A stretch of DNA of 64,000 bases from Pseudomonas fluorescens (lineage in GTDB: Bacteria; Pseudomonadota; Gammaproteobacteria; Pseudomonadales; Pseudomonadaceae): contig LR782234.1 in NCBI GenBank assembly GCA_902825215.1, forward strand, positions 248,001 through 312,000, in the 5' to 3' direction. The position numbers were made by a program, and so were the translations under genes. Below, in pieces: positions 36,466 through 45,535 of this stretch (its first letter is position 1; each line of letters begins with the position of its first letter). A model generated the notes under the pieces. That model made no database searches and was not told where the DNA came from. It saw nothing but the letters and a program-made list of their open reading frames with translations.

Positions 36466-36485
36466 GGGGCCAGTGCAAGCGCCGA

Positions 36486-38834
36486 TCAAGCCGACTTCGC
36501 CATGATCAACCCTGTCTCACTCGCCGCTTCCAGCCGGATCGCAATGAATTTCGACGTCGGCGTGTGGCTGCCATCCCCGGTGCTTTCCAGCGGCACCAGC
36601 GGATTCACTTCCGGATAGTACGCCGCCGCCTGCCCGGCAGGAATATCGAACGCCAACAATGTAAAACCTTTCACCCGGCGTTCGCGGCCATCGTCCCACA
36701 GCGACACGATGTCGGCCTTCTGCCCCGGACGGAAGCCCAGGCGAATGATGTCGGCCTCATTGACGAACAACACGTCGCGCTGGCCTTTGACGCCGCGATA
36801 ACGATCATCGAGACCGTAAATCGTGGTGTTGTACTGATCGTGGGAACGCATCGATTGCAGGATCAGGTCCGGCAGTTGCCCGGTGGCGCGGGTGCGTTCG
36901 TGCACCAGGTCCGTGGGCAGCAGGTTCGGACGGAAGTTGGCCCGGCCCGACGGCGTGTTCCACTTGCGTGCGCCAGCGCTGTTGCCGAGGTAGAAACCAC
37001 CCGGGTTTTTCACCTTCTCGTTGAAGTCCTTGAAGTTCGGGATGGTGTCGGCGATCAGTTCGCGAATGCGTGCGTAGTCAGCCACCAGCCAGTTCCAGTC
37101 CACCGGTTTGCTGCCCAGTGTCGCGGCGGCGATGCCGGCGATGATCGACGGCTCCGAGCGCATCTGGTTCGACAGCGGCTGCAACTGGCCGTTGGAGGCG
37201 TGAACCATGCTGAACGAATCTTCCACGGTGACCGCTTGCGGGCCTTCGCTCTGGATATCGATGTCGGTGCGACCCAGGCACGGCAGAATCAGCGCGTCTT
37301 TGCCGTGAGCCAAGTGGCTGCGGTTGAGCTTGGTGCTGATCTGCACGGTCAGGTCGCAATTGCGCAGCGCCTGAAAGGTGCGTGGGCTGTCCGGGGTGGC
37401 CTGGGCGAAGTTGCCGCCCAGACCGATGAACACCTTGGCGCGGCCTTCGGCCATCGCATGGATCGCCTCGACCACGTTGTGCCCATTGTGGCGCGGCACC
37501 TTGAACTGGAAGCGGCGCTCCAGCGAATCGAGGAACGCCACCGGCGGACGTTCGTTAATGCCCATGGTGCGGTCGCCCTGCACGTTACTGTGGCCACGCA
37601 CCGGACACAGACCGGCGCCCGGCTTGCCGATGTTGCCGCGCAGCAGCATCAGGTTGGCGATTTCCTGGATGGTCGGCACCGAATGGCGATGCTGGGTGAT
37701 GCCCATCGCCCAGCACATGATCACGTTCTTGCCTTTGGCGTACATACGCGCGGCTTGTTCGATTTCGACCAGGGTCAGTCCCGACTGCTCGACGATCTGC
37801 TCCCACGACGTGTCATCGACCACACCGAGGTATTCCAGCACGTTGGCGCTGTGAGCGTTGAGGAAGTCGTGGTCGAACACCGCCGGTTCGCCGGCCTTCT
37901 GCGCGTCGCGTTCCCATTGCAGGAGAAACTTGGCCATGCCGCGCAGCACCGCCATGTCGCCGCCCAGCGCAGGGCGGAAATATGCGGTGTTGGTCGGTTT
38001 GTCGCCGTTGGTGAGCATTTCGATCGGGTGCTGTGGATGCTGGAAACGTTCCAGGCCGCGCTCTTTCAGCGGATTGATGCACACCACCTGCGCGCCGCGC
38101 TTCACCGCTTCACGCAGTGGCTCGAGCATGCGCGGATGGTTGGTGCCGGGGTTCTGACCCCAGACGAATATTGCATCGGCGTGTTCGAAATCATCGAATG
38201 TCACCGTGCCTTTGCCGACGCCGACACTTTGCGCCAGCGCCACACCGCTGGCCTCGTGGCACATGTTCGAGCAGTCAGGGAAATTGTTGGTGCCGTAAGC
38301 GCGCACGAACAGCTGATACAGATACGCCGCTTCGTTGCTGGCGCGACCGGAGGTGTAGAACTCGGCCTGATCCGGGCTCGGCAGATTGCGCAGGTGCTTG
38401 CCGATCAGGGCGAACGCATCTTCCCAACTGATCGGCTTGTAGCGATCGGTTTCAGCGTCGTAGACCATCGGCTCGGTCAGACGGCCCTGATATTCCAGCC
38501 AGTAGTCGCTCTGCTCGAGCAACGCAGTGACGCTGTGTTTGGCAAAGAACTTCGCATCCACGCGGCGCTTGGTCGCTTCCCAGTTCACCGCTTTGGCGCC
38601 GTTCTCGCAGAACTTGACCATGCCGCTTTCCGGCGAATCGCCCCACGCGCAGCCAGGGCAGTCGAAGCCGCCGTTCTGGTTGGTCTTGAGCATCATGCGC
38701 AGGTTCTTCAGCGCGTTGTCGCTGGTCAACCAGGCCTGCGCCACACTGATCAGGGCACCCCAGCCGCCGGCGGCACCTTTGTAAGGCTTGTAGCGCGGGA
38801 CAGGTTTCTGGTCGGCTTGATGATGTTGGCTCAC
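36486..38834 (-). CDS. FdhF/YdeP-family molybdopterin oxidoreductase
   Basis: Bis-MGD enzyme of 782 residues related to formate dehydrogenase alpha and E. coli YdeP. N-terminal CPGCAWGDSPE is the remnant of the Fe-S region and lacks the four-Cys pattern of true FdhF. The molybdopterin domains show FYTSGRASNEAAYLYQLFVRAYGTNN (split), IFVWGQNPGTNHPRML, MCWAMGITQHRHSV and the C-terminal dinucleotide-binding domain with SMRSHDQYNTTIYGLDDRYRG. The electron donor is unknown; YdeP is implicated in acid resistance in E. coli. Its start overlaps the fdhD stop (ATGA), so FdhD probably sulfurates this very enzyme. Confidence 0.88.
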   Translation of the reverse strand: MSQHHQADQKPVPRYKPYKGAAGGWGALISVAQAWLTSDNALKNLRMMLKTNQNGGFDCPGCAWGDSPESGMVKFCENGAKAVNWEATKRRVDAKFFAKHSVTALLEQSDYWLEYQGRLTEPMVYDAETDRYKPISWEDAFALIGKHLRNLPSPDQAEFYTSGRASNEAAYLYQLFVRAYGTNNFPDCSNMCHEASGVALAQSVGVGKGTVTFDDFEHADAIFVWGQNPGTNHPRMLEPLREAVKRGAQVVCINPLKERGLERFQHPQHPIEMLTNGDKPTNTAYFRPALGGDMAVLRGMAKFLLQWERDAQKAGEPAVFDHDFLNAHSANVLEYLGVVDDTSWEQIVEQSGLTLVEIEQAARMYAKGKNVIMCWAMGITQHRHSVPTIQEIANLMLLRGNIGKPGAGLCPVRGHSNVQGDRTMGINERPPVAFLDSLERRFQFKVPRHNGHNVVEAIHAMAEGRAKVFIGLGGNFAQATPDSPRTFQALRNCDLTVQISTKLNRSHLAHGKDALILPCLGRTDIDIQSEGPQAVTVEDSFSMVHASNGQLQPLSNQMRSEPSIIAGIAAATLGSKPVDWNWLVADYARIRELIADTIPNFKDFNEKVKNPGGFYLGNSAGARKWNTPSGRANFRPNLLPTDLVHERTRATGQLPDLILQSMRSHDQYNTTIYGLDDRYRGVKGQRDVLFVNEADIIRLGFRPGQKADIVSLWDDGRERRVKGFTLLAFDIPAGQAAAYYPEVNPLVPLESTGDGSHTPTSKFIAIRLEAASETGLIMAKSA

Positions 38835-39670
38835 GCTTGATTCTCCATCGCGGGGCTGTACACCCGCGGCGCACTTTTCTGCGGCAGGTGGATGAGATTG
38901 AGGTTATGGCGCCGTGCCCATTGCACGGCAAGCCCGGTCGGTGCCGACAGACTGACAAGGGTCTGGATACCGGCACGCAGGACTTTCTGGATCAGTTCGA
39001 GACTGCAACGGCTGGTGACAATCGCCAGGCCGCCCTCGGTGGAAATCTTCTGACGAATCAGGCCGCCGATCAGCTTGTCGAGGGCGTTGTGCCGGCCAAT
39101 GTCTTCGCGACCGAGCAGCAACTCGCCGCTGGCATTCATGAACACCGCGGCATGCACCGCGCCGCAATGCTGGCCCAGCGGCTGAAACGCGCCGATGCGC
39201 TGGCGCAGGCCGTCGAGCCAGGTGATCGGCGGCAGCGGCGCACCGGGCAACACGTTGAGATCGGGCAGCGCCTGTTCCACCGCTTCGACACCGCACAGAC
39301 CGCAACCGCTGGTGCCAGCCAATTGCCGACGTTGTTGCTTGAGGTTCCAGAAAGCGCGATTGGCGATGGTCACCTGCGCGTACTGCGCCGAGCCTGTGCC
39401 GGTCAGTTGCAGGTCGTAGATATCGCTGGCGTCGGCAATGATGCCGCTGCCGAGGCTGAAGCCGACAATGAAGTCTTCCAGATCCGTCGGTGTCACCAGC
39501 ATCACCGCCTGACTGATGCCGTTGTAGGCAATCGCCAACGCGACTTCCTCGGCCAGCGCGGTGCTGGCCGATTCCTCGCGGGGCAAATCGCTGTAGCTGT
39601 AGGTCTGGCTGGCGGCGGGCGCGGGCGTTTCGAGGGCTGGCGCCGCGCAGGCTGGGCGCTTGGCGTTCAT
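38831..39670 (-). CDS. fdhD: Formate dehydrogenase accessory sulfurtransferase FdhD
   Basis: Sulfurtransferase of 279 residues that passes sulfur from IscS to the molybdenum cofactor of formate dehydrogenases. The active Cys loop is GTSGCGLCGVEAVE (near residue 118). Other conserved segments are SLGSGIIADASDIYDL and GREDIGRHNALDKLIGG. The first 30 residues are low-complexity and the true start may be later. It is directly upstream of, and overlaps, its likely client gene. Confidence 0.93.
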   Translation of the reverse strand: MNAKRPACAAPALETPAPAASQTYSYSDLPREESASTALAEEVALAIAYNGISQAVMLVTPTDLEDFIVGFSLGSGIIADASDIYDLQLTGTGSAQYAQVTIANRAFWNLKQQRRQLAGTSGCGLCGVEAVEQALPDLNVLPGAPLPPITWLDGLRQRIGAFQPLGQHCGAVHAAVFMNASGELLLGREDIGRHNALDKLIGGLIRQKISTEGGLAIVTSRCSLELIQKVLRAGIQTLVSLSAPTGLAVQWARRHNLNLIHLPQKSAPRVYSPAMENQA

Positions 39671-39762
39671 GGCATCACCGACGGTTTGATCTAGGTCAAG
39701 ACTAGGCGCGTCAAGTTGTCGCGTCTAATCGCTATTACCGATCTGCCGATAGATGCCGTCGA

Positions 39763-40650
39763 TCAAGCCTCTTTGGGCGATTTCTGATACAGCGCGAAAC
39801 AGGCTTCCGCCAGCGCCGAACGCGGCGCGCCACGGCGCATGATCAGACCCAGCGGCGCCAGCGTGCGGGCGTTTTCGATCGGTTGCAGGCGCAGGTGATC
39901 AGCCAGGGTTTCCGCACCGCCATCGAGCGGCATGATTGCGCAGCAAAAGCCGCCGTGTACGGCCTGTAACAATTGATGCACGGCGTCGGTTTGCAGCAAG
40001 GGTTGTGGGGTCAGGCCGCGGCTGTGGAAGTTGTGGTCGATGGACTGGCGAAAATGCATGCCGCTGGTGAGCATGCACAGCGGCAATTCGATCAGCGCTT
40101 CCCAGCTCAACGGCTCGTCGCCAAAGGTGAAGGAGCGCTGATCGTAAAGCAGGCCCATGCGCGTTTCGTCGAAGGCCAGCGAATCGAATCGCTCGCTGTC
40201 CAGACGCTCCAGATACGACACGCCGATGTCGATGCGATTGTTGGCCAGATGCTCGAGGACCTGCTCGGAACTCAGCGATGACAATTCGAACCGTAATTCC
40301 GGGTGCGCCGCATGCAGGCGTTGCATCAGCGGCAACGGGTCGAAACTCGATAGCGGCACCACGCCCAGGCGCAACGTACCGATCAGATTGCCGCGACAGG
40401 CCGCGGCTTCTGCCTGCAAGCCGTCATAAGCCGCCAGCACTGTGCGTGCCCACGCCAGCACGCGTTCGCCCGGCGCGGTGAAACCTTCAAAGCGCTGCCC
40501 ACGGTTGACCAGCGGCAGGTCGAGTTCTTCTTCGAGGCTGCGTAGGCGCATCGACAAGGTCGGCTGGGTGATGTGGCAACGCGCAGCGGCCTGGCCGAAG
40601 TGACGGGTTTCGTCGAGGGCGATGAGGAATTTCAGTTGCTTGATGTCCAT
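39763..40650 (-). CDS. LysR-family transcriptional regulator
   Basis: Regulator of 295 residues with the N-terminal HTH (KQLKFLIALDETRHFGQAAARCHITQPTLSMRLRSLEEEL, in pieces) and a LysR effector domain. The start MDIKQLKFLIALDETRHFG fits the family. It lies 92 bases upstream of fdhD on the same strand, so it may be cotranscribed with, or regulate, fdhD and the molybdoenzyme. The ligand is unknown. Confidence 0.88.
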   Translation of the reverse strand: MDIKQLKFLIALDETRHFGQAAARCHITQPTLSMRLRSLEEELDLPLVNRGQRFEGFTAPGERVLAWARTVLAAYDGLQAEAAACRGNLIGTLRLGVVPLSSFDPLPLMQRLHAAHPELRFELSSLSSEQVLEHLANNRIDIGVSYLERLDSERFDSLAFDETRMGLLYDQRSFTFGDEPLSWEALIELPLCMLTSGMHFRQSIDHNFHSRGLTPQPLLQTDAVHQLLQAVHGGFCCAIMPLDGGAETLADHLRLQPIENARTLAPLGLIMRRGAPRSALAEACFALYQKSPKEA

Positions 40651-40789
40651 CTTCGCTCCGGGAAAGGTTGGCGGGGTAGGCGATTCTACCGCGTGCGCCT
40701 GCACAGGGTCATTGGTCGGACTGGAACCGGGTTTGGCCGGGGTGGTCTAGGCTTGAACGATTGATCCTTTATTCCATGGAGTGAATGCA

Positions 40790-41239
40790 ATGAAACTGTT
40801 CAGTTTTTTGAAAGACGCCGGTGAAAAAATTCTCGATGCGCTGACCCCGGACAAGGCCGAAGCCAACAGTGCGGCGCTGACCAAGCATGTACAGCAAGCA
40901 CTGACTGGGATCGACACGTCGAAGATTCAGGTCAAGGTCGAAGGCGAGAAAGTGATTGCTTCGGGTGAAGCGGCCAGCCAGGAAGAGAAAGAGAAGATTC
41001 TCTTGGCGTTGGGCAACGTGGCTGGCGTCACTGGCGTAGAGGATCAGATCACCGTGACCGGGCCGGTGGTGGTCGCTGCAGAGTTTGTCGAGGTCAAGGC
41101 AGGTGACACCCTCAGCGCCATCTCGCTGCGTGTTTATGGCAACGCCAATGATTACCAGAAAATTTTCGACGCCAACAAGCCGATGCTCAAGGATGTGAAC
41201 AAAATCTATCCGGGGCAGAAGCTTCGCATTCCAAAATAA
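40790..41239 (+). CDS. lysM: BON-LysM protein (YgaU/Kbp type)
   Basis: Protein of 149 residues with a BON domain (about 25-90: QQALTGIDTSKIQVKVEG, VAGVTGVEDQITV) and a C-terminal LysM domain (FVEVKAGDTLSAISLRVYG to YPGQKLRIPK). E. coli Kbp with this architecture binds potassium in the cytoplasm; no signal peptide is present here either. I chose the ATG with GGAG eight bases upstream; a GTG three codons earlier is possible. Confidence 0.9.
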   Translation: MKLFSFLKDAGEKILDALTPDKAEANSAALTKHVQQALTGIDTSKIQVKVEGEKVIASGEAASQEEKEKILLALGNVAGVTGVEDQITVTGPVVVAAEFVEVKAGDTLSAISLRVYGNANDYQKIFDANKPMLKDVNKIYPGQKLRIPK

Positions 41240-41248
41240 TTTCCAGCC

Positions 41249-41333
41249 CCAATCGCCAGCAGGCTGGCTCCCACAAGGGACCGCATTTCCCATGTGGGAG
41301 CCAGCCAGCCAGCCAGCCTGCTCGCGAAGGGCG
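41249..41333. repeat. Variant REP-like doublet with CCAG expansion
   Basis: The left copy reads CGCCAGCAGGCTGGCTCCCAC and the right copy GTGGGAGCCAGCCAGCCAGC followed by CAGCCTGCTCGCG. The right arm has a run of four CCAG units not seen in other copies, evidence of slippage in the element. Confidence 0.7.
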
Positions 41334-41343
41334 CACTGCCGTT

Positions 41344-42006
41344 TCACAGCCCGGCGATCAAATCCCGATAGTCCTCGACCGCAGCAAATTCGGCGGTGTC
41401 CTTCGGTCCCTTGCGACTGTCCGGTTCTTTTACCGCCAGCAAATGCGCCACGCCAAAATCCCGCGCACTGCGCAGAATCGGCAAAGTGTCATCGATGAAC
41501 AGACTGCGCGCCGGGTCGAAACCGATATCCGCCTGCAAGGCATCCCAGAACTGCGGGTTTTCCTTCGGATACCCATAATCGTGGGAGCTGATCAGCCGTT
41601 CGAAGTACGGCGCCAGCTCGATCCGCTCCAGTTTCAACGACAGCGAGTCGCGGTGCGCGTTGGTGATCATGATCACCCGTTTGCCGGCGCGCTTGATCGC
41701 CTCGAGAAAGGTATCGGCGTCCGGGCGCAAGGCGATCAGATGCGCGGTTTCCTGTTTCAGTTCGCGCACCGACAATTTCAGTTCCGCACTCCAGAAGTCC
41801 AGGCAATACCACTGCAACTGGCCGGCATGGCGCTCGAACAGCGGCTGCAATTCCATCTCGGCCATGGCCCGGCTGACCCCGTGCAGTTCGGCGTAACGCT
41901 GGGGCAGGTGTTCGAGCCAGAAGTGGTTGTCGAAGTGCAGATCCAGCAACGTGCCGTCCATGTCGAGCAGGACGGTATCGATGTCGGACCACGGTAATGA
42001 AGGCAT
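41344..42006 (-). CDS. yrfG: GMP/IMP nucleotidase YrfG (HAD family)
   Basis: HAD phosphatase of 220 residues. Motif I is VLLDMDGTLLDLHFD, motif II MITNAHRDSLSLK, motif III with the Lys in SSHDYGYPKENPQFW and motif IV SLFIDDTLPILR. The family dephosphorylates purine nucleotides. It is divergent from nudE, another nucleotide hydrolase. Confidence 0.9.
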   Translation of the reverse strand: MPSLPWSDIDTVLLDMDGTLLDLHFDNHFWLEHLPQRYAELHGVSRAMAEMELQPLFERHAGQLQWYCLDFWSAELKLSVRELKQETAHLIALRPDADTFLEAIKRAGKRVIMITNAHRDSLSLKLERIELAPYFERLISSHDYGYPKENPQFWDALQADIGFDPARSLFIDDTLPILRSARDFGVAHLLAVKEPDSRKGPKDTAEFAAVEDYRDLIAGL

Positions 42007-42094
42007 GGCAACGTCTCGAGCGGTAGAAGGATATCCGAGGTAAACAATCGGGAAAGCCGCGTTATAGTAGCGCGTTCACGCCAAGGAGCTTTGC

Positions 42095-42664
42095 ATGCGC
42101 CAGAAACCCACCGTACTTGCCCGCGAAATCGTCGCCACCAGTCGTCTGTTCGCGGTCGAAGAACTCAAGCTGCGCTTCTCCAACGGTGTGGAACGCACAT
42201 ACGAGCGGCTGGTCGGCAAAGGTGCGGGCTACGGCGCGGTGATGATCGTGGCGATGCTCGATGCCGAACATGCGGTGCTGGTCGAAGAGTATTGCGGCGG
42301 CACCGATGCCTACGAATTGTCCTTGCCCAAAGGCCTGATCGAGCCGGGCGAGGACGTATTGGCAGCGGCCGAGCGTGAGCTCAAGGAAGAGGCCGGATTC
42401 GGCGCGCGGCAACTGGAACATCTGACCGAGCTGTCGTTGTCGCCCGGATACATGAGCCAGAAAATTCAGGTGGTGCTGGCCACCGATCTGTACGAGGAGC
42501 GCCTGGAGGGCGACGAGCCTGAGCCGATGCGCGTCGACAAGGTCAACCTGCGCGAGCTGTCGGCGTTGGCGCTCAATCCGCAATTTTCCGAAGGACGGGC
42601 GCTGGCGGCGCTGTATCTGACCCGCGACCTGCTGACGCAGCGCGGTTCTTTCAATCTTGAGTGA
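42095..42664 (+). CDS. nudE: ADP-sugar / NADH Nudix hydrolase NudE
   Basis: Nudix enzyme of 189 residues. The Nudix box is GLIEPGEDVLAAAERELKEE followed by AGFG (residues about 89-112), complete with REUxEE. It cleaves Ap3A, ADP-ribose and NADH. It is followed at once by cysQ, whose start lies next to its stop. Confidence 0.92.
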   Translation: MRQKPTVLAREIVATSRLFAVEELKLRFSNGVERTYERLVGKGAGYGAVMIVAMLDAEHAVLVEEYCGGTDAYELSLPKGLIEPGEDVLAAAERELKEEAGFGARQLEHLTELSLSPGYMSQKIQVVLATDLYEERLEGDEPEPMRVDKVNLRELSALALNPQFSEGRALAALYLTRDLLTQRGSFNLE

Positions 42665-42665
42665 G

Positions 42666-43499
42666 ATGTCGATGAATTTCCCCCACCCGTTGATGGCGCC
42701 TGTCGTTGCCCTGGCATTGCAGGCTGGCGAGGCGATTCTGCCGTTCTGGCGCGCGGGCGTCGAAGTCACGGCCAAGTCCGACGATTCACCGGTGACCGCA
42801 GCCGACTTGGCTGCGCATCACCTGATTGTCGCTGGGCTGACAGCGCTGGACCCGAGCATCCCGGTGTTATCGGAAGAAGACGCCAATATCCCGCAAAGCG
42901 TGCGCGCCGGCTGGCAGCGCTGGTGGCTGGTGGACCCGCTGGACGGTACCAAGGAATTCATCAGTGGCAGCGAAGAGTTCACCGTCAACATTGCCTTGAT
43001 CGAGAACGGCCGGGTAGTGTTTGGCGTAGTGTCGATGCCGACCAGTGGTCGCTACTACGTCGGCGGCGCCGGCCTTGGCGCGTGGCGTTGCGACAAGCAC
43101 GGTACGCCGGTGGCGATCCACGTGCGTGACGCGCTGCAACCGGGCGAAGCCTTCACCGTGGTTGCCAGCCGCCGACATTCGAGCCCCGAGCAGGAGCGAT
43201 TGCTGGCCGGGCTGAGTGCCAGCCTGGGCGAGTTGCAACTGGCCAACATTGGCAGCTCGCTGAAGTTCTGTTTGCTGGCGGAAGGCGCAGCGGATTGTTA
43301 TCCGCGGCTGGCGCCGACTTCGCAGTGGGACACGGCGGCGGCACAGGGTGTGCTGGAAGGCGCGGGGGGCGAGGTGCTGGATCTGCGCGGCGAAGCGTTT
43401 TGTTATCCGGCGCGGGAATCGCTGTTGAATGAGTTCTTTCTGGCGTTACCGGCGAAGGCTTCGTGGCGTGAGCGGTTGCTGGAGCTGGCCCGGGGTTGA
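42666..43499 (+). CDS. cysQ: 3'(2'),5'-bisphosphate nucleotidase CysQ
   Basis: Inositol-phosphatase-fold enzyme of about 277 residues that removes 3'-phosphoadenosine 5'-phosphate produced in sulfate assimilation. Metal ligands are in PVLSEEDANIP, WWLVDPLDGTKEFISG (DPLDGT) and APTSQWDTAAAQGVLEGAGG. Starts at this ATG or two codons later (better spaced from GTGAG) are both possible. It is coupled to nudE. It links nucleotide housekeeping with sulfur assimilation. Confidence 0.93.
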   Translation: MSMNFPHPLMAPVVALALQAGEAILPFWRAGVEVTAKSDDSPVTAADLAAHHLIVAGLTALDPSIPVLSEEDANIPQSVRAGWQRWWLVDPLDGTKEFISGSEEFTVNIALIENGRVVFGVVSMPTSGRYYVGGAGLGAWRCDKHGTPVAIHVRDALQPGEAFTVVASRRHSSPEQERLLAGLSASLGELQLANIGSSLKFCLLAEGAADCYPRLAPTSQWDTAAAQGVLEGAGGEVLDLRGEAFCYPARESLLNEFFLALPAKASWRERLLELARG

Positions 43500-43517
43500 G
43501 GTGCTGATCCAGAATTG

Positions 43518-43693
43518 CCCTCACCCCAGCCCTCTCCCCCAGGAGAGGGAGCCGACCGAGTTGTGCTGATTCATTCATCAACCTGAACGATCGAGTCGAT
43601 TCTGGATTCAACACAGCGCTTGCAGGCCGACGCGAATCCTCAGCATCCCCCAATCAGTCCCCTCTCCCTCCGGGAGAGGGCCAGGGTGAGGGG
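43518..43693. repeat. 177-base element with terminal inverted repeats (copy 2)
   Basis: Opens CCCTCACCCCAGCCCTCTCC and closes in AGAGGGCCAGGGTGAGGGG. Interior blocks CAACCTGAACG, GAGTCGATTCTGGATTCA and CAGCATCCCCCAATCAGTCC match copy 1 at 11355-11531 in order and spacing. Like copy 1 it separates two convergent genes. Confidence 0.75.
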
Positions 43694-43703
43694 CTGTTGA
43701 TCT

Positions 43704-44159
43704 TCAACGGTGCAAAACGTACTGCCCGGTAAACGTCACGGCGTACTCTTCACTGCCCTGATTGACGATCCGCGTATCTAGCGTCAACCGCGCCCGCCCA
43801 TAACGCCGATACATCGCCAGAAACTTCTTCCACACCGCCGCGTCAGCCGCCGGGCAAATCGCCGTGGCATCACCGGTCACCGGCAGCGGATAACTGATCT
43901 GCCCTTCCTGAATCACAATGTGCCCGTCGGTAATGCCTTCTTCCTTCAAGCGCAAATGCAACCAGCCCCAACCGGCCAGCACTGCGCCGCAGTAGAGGCT
44001 GCCGCCAAACATCGTGCTCTTATGATTGACGTTGGGCGCGAGCGGCAAGTGCAGGCTCAGTTGCTGTTCGCGCCATTCGAGTACCGTCAGGCCCATCTCG
44101 GCCGTCAGCGGAATGTCGTGGTGCAGCACCGATTGCAAATACTCAGTGTTGTCGCTCAT
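43704..44159 (-). CDS. YiiD C-terminal-like thioesterase
   Basis: Hot-dog protein of 151 residues of the YiiD_C/thioesterase-like family. The segment NVNHKSTMFGGSLYCGAVLAGWGW (in parts, residues about 43-66) is the family hallmark. There is no GNAT domain, unlike full YiiD. Substrate unknown. It follows dctD with a 4-base overlap (ATGA), so it rides on the dctBD transcript, an unusual partner for a sensor system. Confidence 0.82.
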   Translation of the reverse strand: MSDNTEYLQSVLHHDIPLTAEMGLTVLEWREQQLSLHLPLAPNVNHKSTMFGGSLYCGAVLAGWGWLHLRLKEEGITDGHIVIQEGQISYPLPVTGDATAICPAADAAVWKKFLAMYRRYGRARLTLDTRIVNQGSEEYAVTFTGQYVLHR

Positions 44160-45535
44160 TCGTTTTCGTCCCCCTGGCTGCTGTCGCCGAAGTTGAGGCC
44201 ATGTTTGCGCAATTTGTCGTGCAGGGTCTTGCGCGGAATGCCCAGGGCTTCGGCGAGGCTGCGCACCGAGCTGTGCGAGCGCGCCAGTTCTGCGGCGATC
44301 AGGGTTTTTTCGAAGTTTTCCACTTGCTCGCTAAGCCCGCCGCTGACGACTTCGACCGGTGCGCCGGCGCTGCCTTCGCCGTTGTCCAGCGCCAGTTCCA
44401 GGCCGAGGGCAAAGCGTTCGGCGGCGTTTTGCAGTTCACGCACATTGCCCGGCCAGGTGTGACGCAGCAGCAAGGCGCGTTGTGCCGGTTGCAGTTCGTG
44501 GGGTGGCAGACCGTGGCGGGCGCTGGCTTCGTCGGCGTAGTGCTGGAACAGCAGCAGCGCGTCTTCGCCACGTTCGCGCAGCGGTGGAATGCGCAGCGGC
44601 GCGACGTTCAGACGGTAATACAAGTCGGCGCGGAAACGCCCCTGATCGGCAGCCTGGCGCAGGTCTTCCTTGGTCGCGGCAATGACGCGGATGTCCAGCG
44701 GGATCAGTTGATTGCCACCCAGTCGTTCGACGACGCGTTCCTGCAACATGCGCAGCAATTTGACCTGCACGTCCAGGCTCATGCTCTCGATTTCATCGAG
44801 AAACAGCGTGCCGCCATTGGCAAATTCGAACTTGCCGATCCGGCGTTTTTGCGCGCCGGTGAACGCGCCGGGCTCATGGCCGAACAGTTCGCTTTCCACC
44901 ACCGATTCGGCCAGTGCACCGGCGTTGATCGCTACGAACGGGCCGTTGCGGCGGCTGGACAAGTCGTGCAGGGCGCGGGCGACTACTTCTTTGCCGGCGC
45001 CGGTCTCGCCGAGAATCAGCACGTCTGCCTTGGTCGCCGCCAGCGCGCCGATCTGCTCGCGCAAACGCAACATCGGCGTTGAATGCCCGACCAGCCGCGC
45101 GCTCAGCTCATTGCGATCACTGAGGGCCAGGCGCAGGCTGCGGTTATCCAGTACCAGACGGCGCAAGGCGAGGGCGCGGCGCACGCTGTCGAGCAGCGCG
45201 TCGCTGGCGAAGGGTTTTTCGAGAAAGTCATAAGCACCCGCACGCATCGCCTGGACCGCCAGCGGCACGTCGCCATGGCCGGTGATCAGCAACACCGGCA
45301 GCTCCGGGTCCTGTGCGTGCAATTCGCTCAGCAGTTCGAGGCCATCCATGCCCGGCATGCGAATATCGCTGACCACTACGCCCGGCCAGTCACGCTCCAG
45401 TTGCGCGGCCAGACCCTTGGCTTCAGACAATGGCAGAATTTTCAGGCCGGCCAGATCCAGCGTCTGGCCGAGGGCCTGACGCAGGTGCGGATCGTCGTCG
45501 ATCAACACCACCTGAATGCGATTGTCGATGGTCAT
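44156..45535 (-). CDS. dctD: C4-dicarboxylate response regulator DctD (sigma-54 activator)
   Basis: NtrC-type regulator of 459 residues. The receiver acceptor Asp is in VVVSDIRMPGMDG, the AAA+ domain has GETGAGKEVVARALH (Walker A), the sigma-54 contact loop EPGAFTGAQKRR and LFLDEIESMS (Walker B), and a Fis-type HTH ends the protein (RSLAEALGIPRKTLHDKL). It should activate dicarboxylate transporter genes with RpoN; no such transporter gene is in the window. It overlaps dctB by four bases. Confidence 0.94.
   Translation of the reverse strand: MTIDNRIQVVLIDDDPHLRQALGQTLDLAGLKILPLSEAKGLAAQLERDWPGVVVSDIRMPGMDGLELLSELHAQDPELPVLLITGHGDVPLAVQAMRAGAYDFLEKPFASDALLDSVRRALALRRLVLDNRSLRLALSDRNELSARLVGHSTPMLRLREQIGALAATKADVLILGETGAGKEVVARALHDLSSRRNGPFVAINAGALAESVVESELFGHEPGAFTGAQKRRIGKFEFANGGTLFLDEIESMSLDVQVKLLRMLQERVVERLGGNQLIPLDIRVIAATKEDLRQAADQGRFRADLYYRLNVAPLRIPPLRERGEDALLLFQHYADEASARHGLPPHELQPAQRALLLRHTWPGNVRELQNAAERFALGLELALDNGEGSAGAPVEVVSGGLSEQVENFEKTLIAAELARSHSSVRSLAEALGIPRKTLHDKLRKHGLNFGDSSQGDENE

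Larger units (their letters stand above)
36157..36485. other. Intergenic region with terminator and REP doublet
   Basis: About 330 bases. On the plus strand it has a TATACAAT box near 36245-36252 and a perfect terminator at 36319-36348 with no gene between, then a REP doublet. A short non-coding transcript of about 90 bases is possible (see findings). Confidence 0.5.

Noticed and set aside
36242..36505. 87-codon plus-strand frame before the REP doublet
   Set aside because: It runs through a perfect terminator and a REP unit, so it cannot be an expressed protein gene as a whole.
36357..38840. Plus-strand frame of 827 codons opposite the molybdoenzyme
   Set aside because: Antisense shadow of the FdhF/YdeP-type gene; starts inside a REP element and shows no domain.
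41309..41325. CCAG run considered as a phase-variable simple repeat
   Set aside because: It lies within a REP arm between genes and not in a promoter or reading frame; expansion of the palindrome is the simpler explanation.
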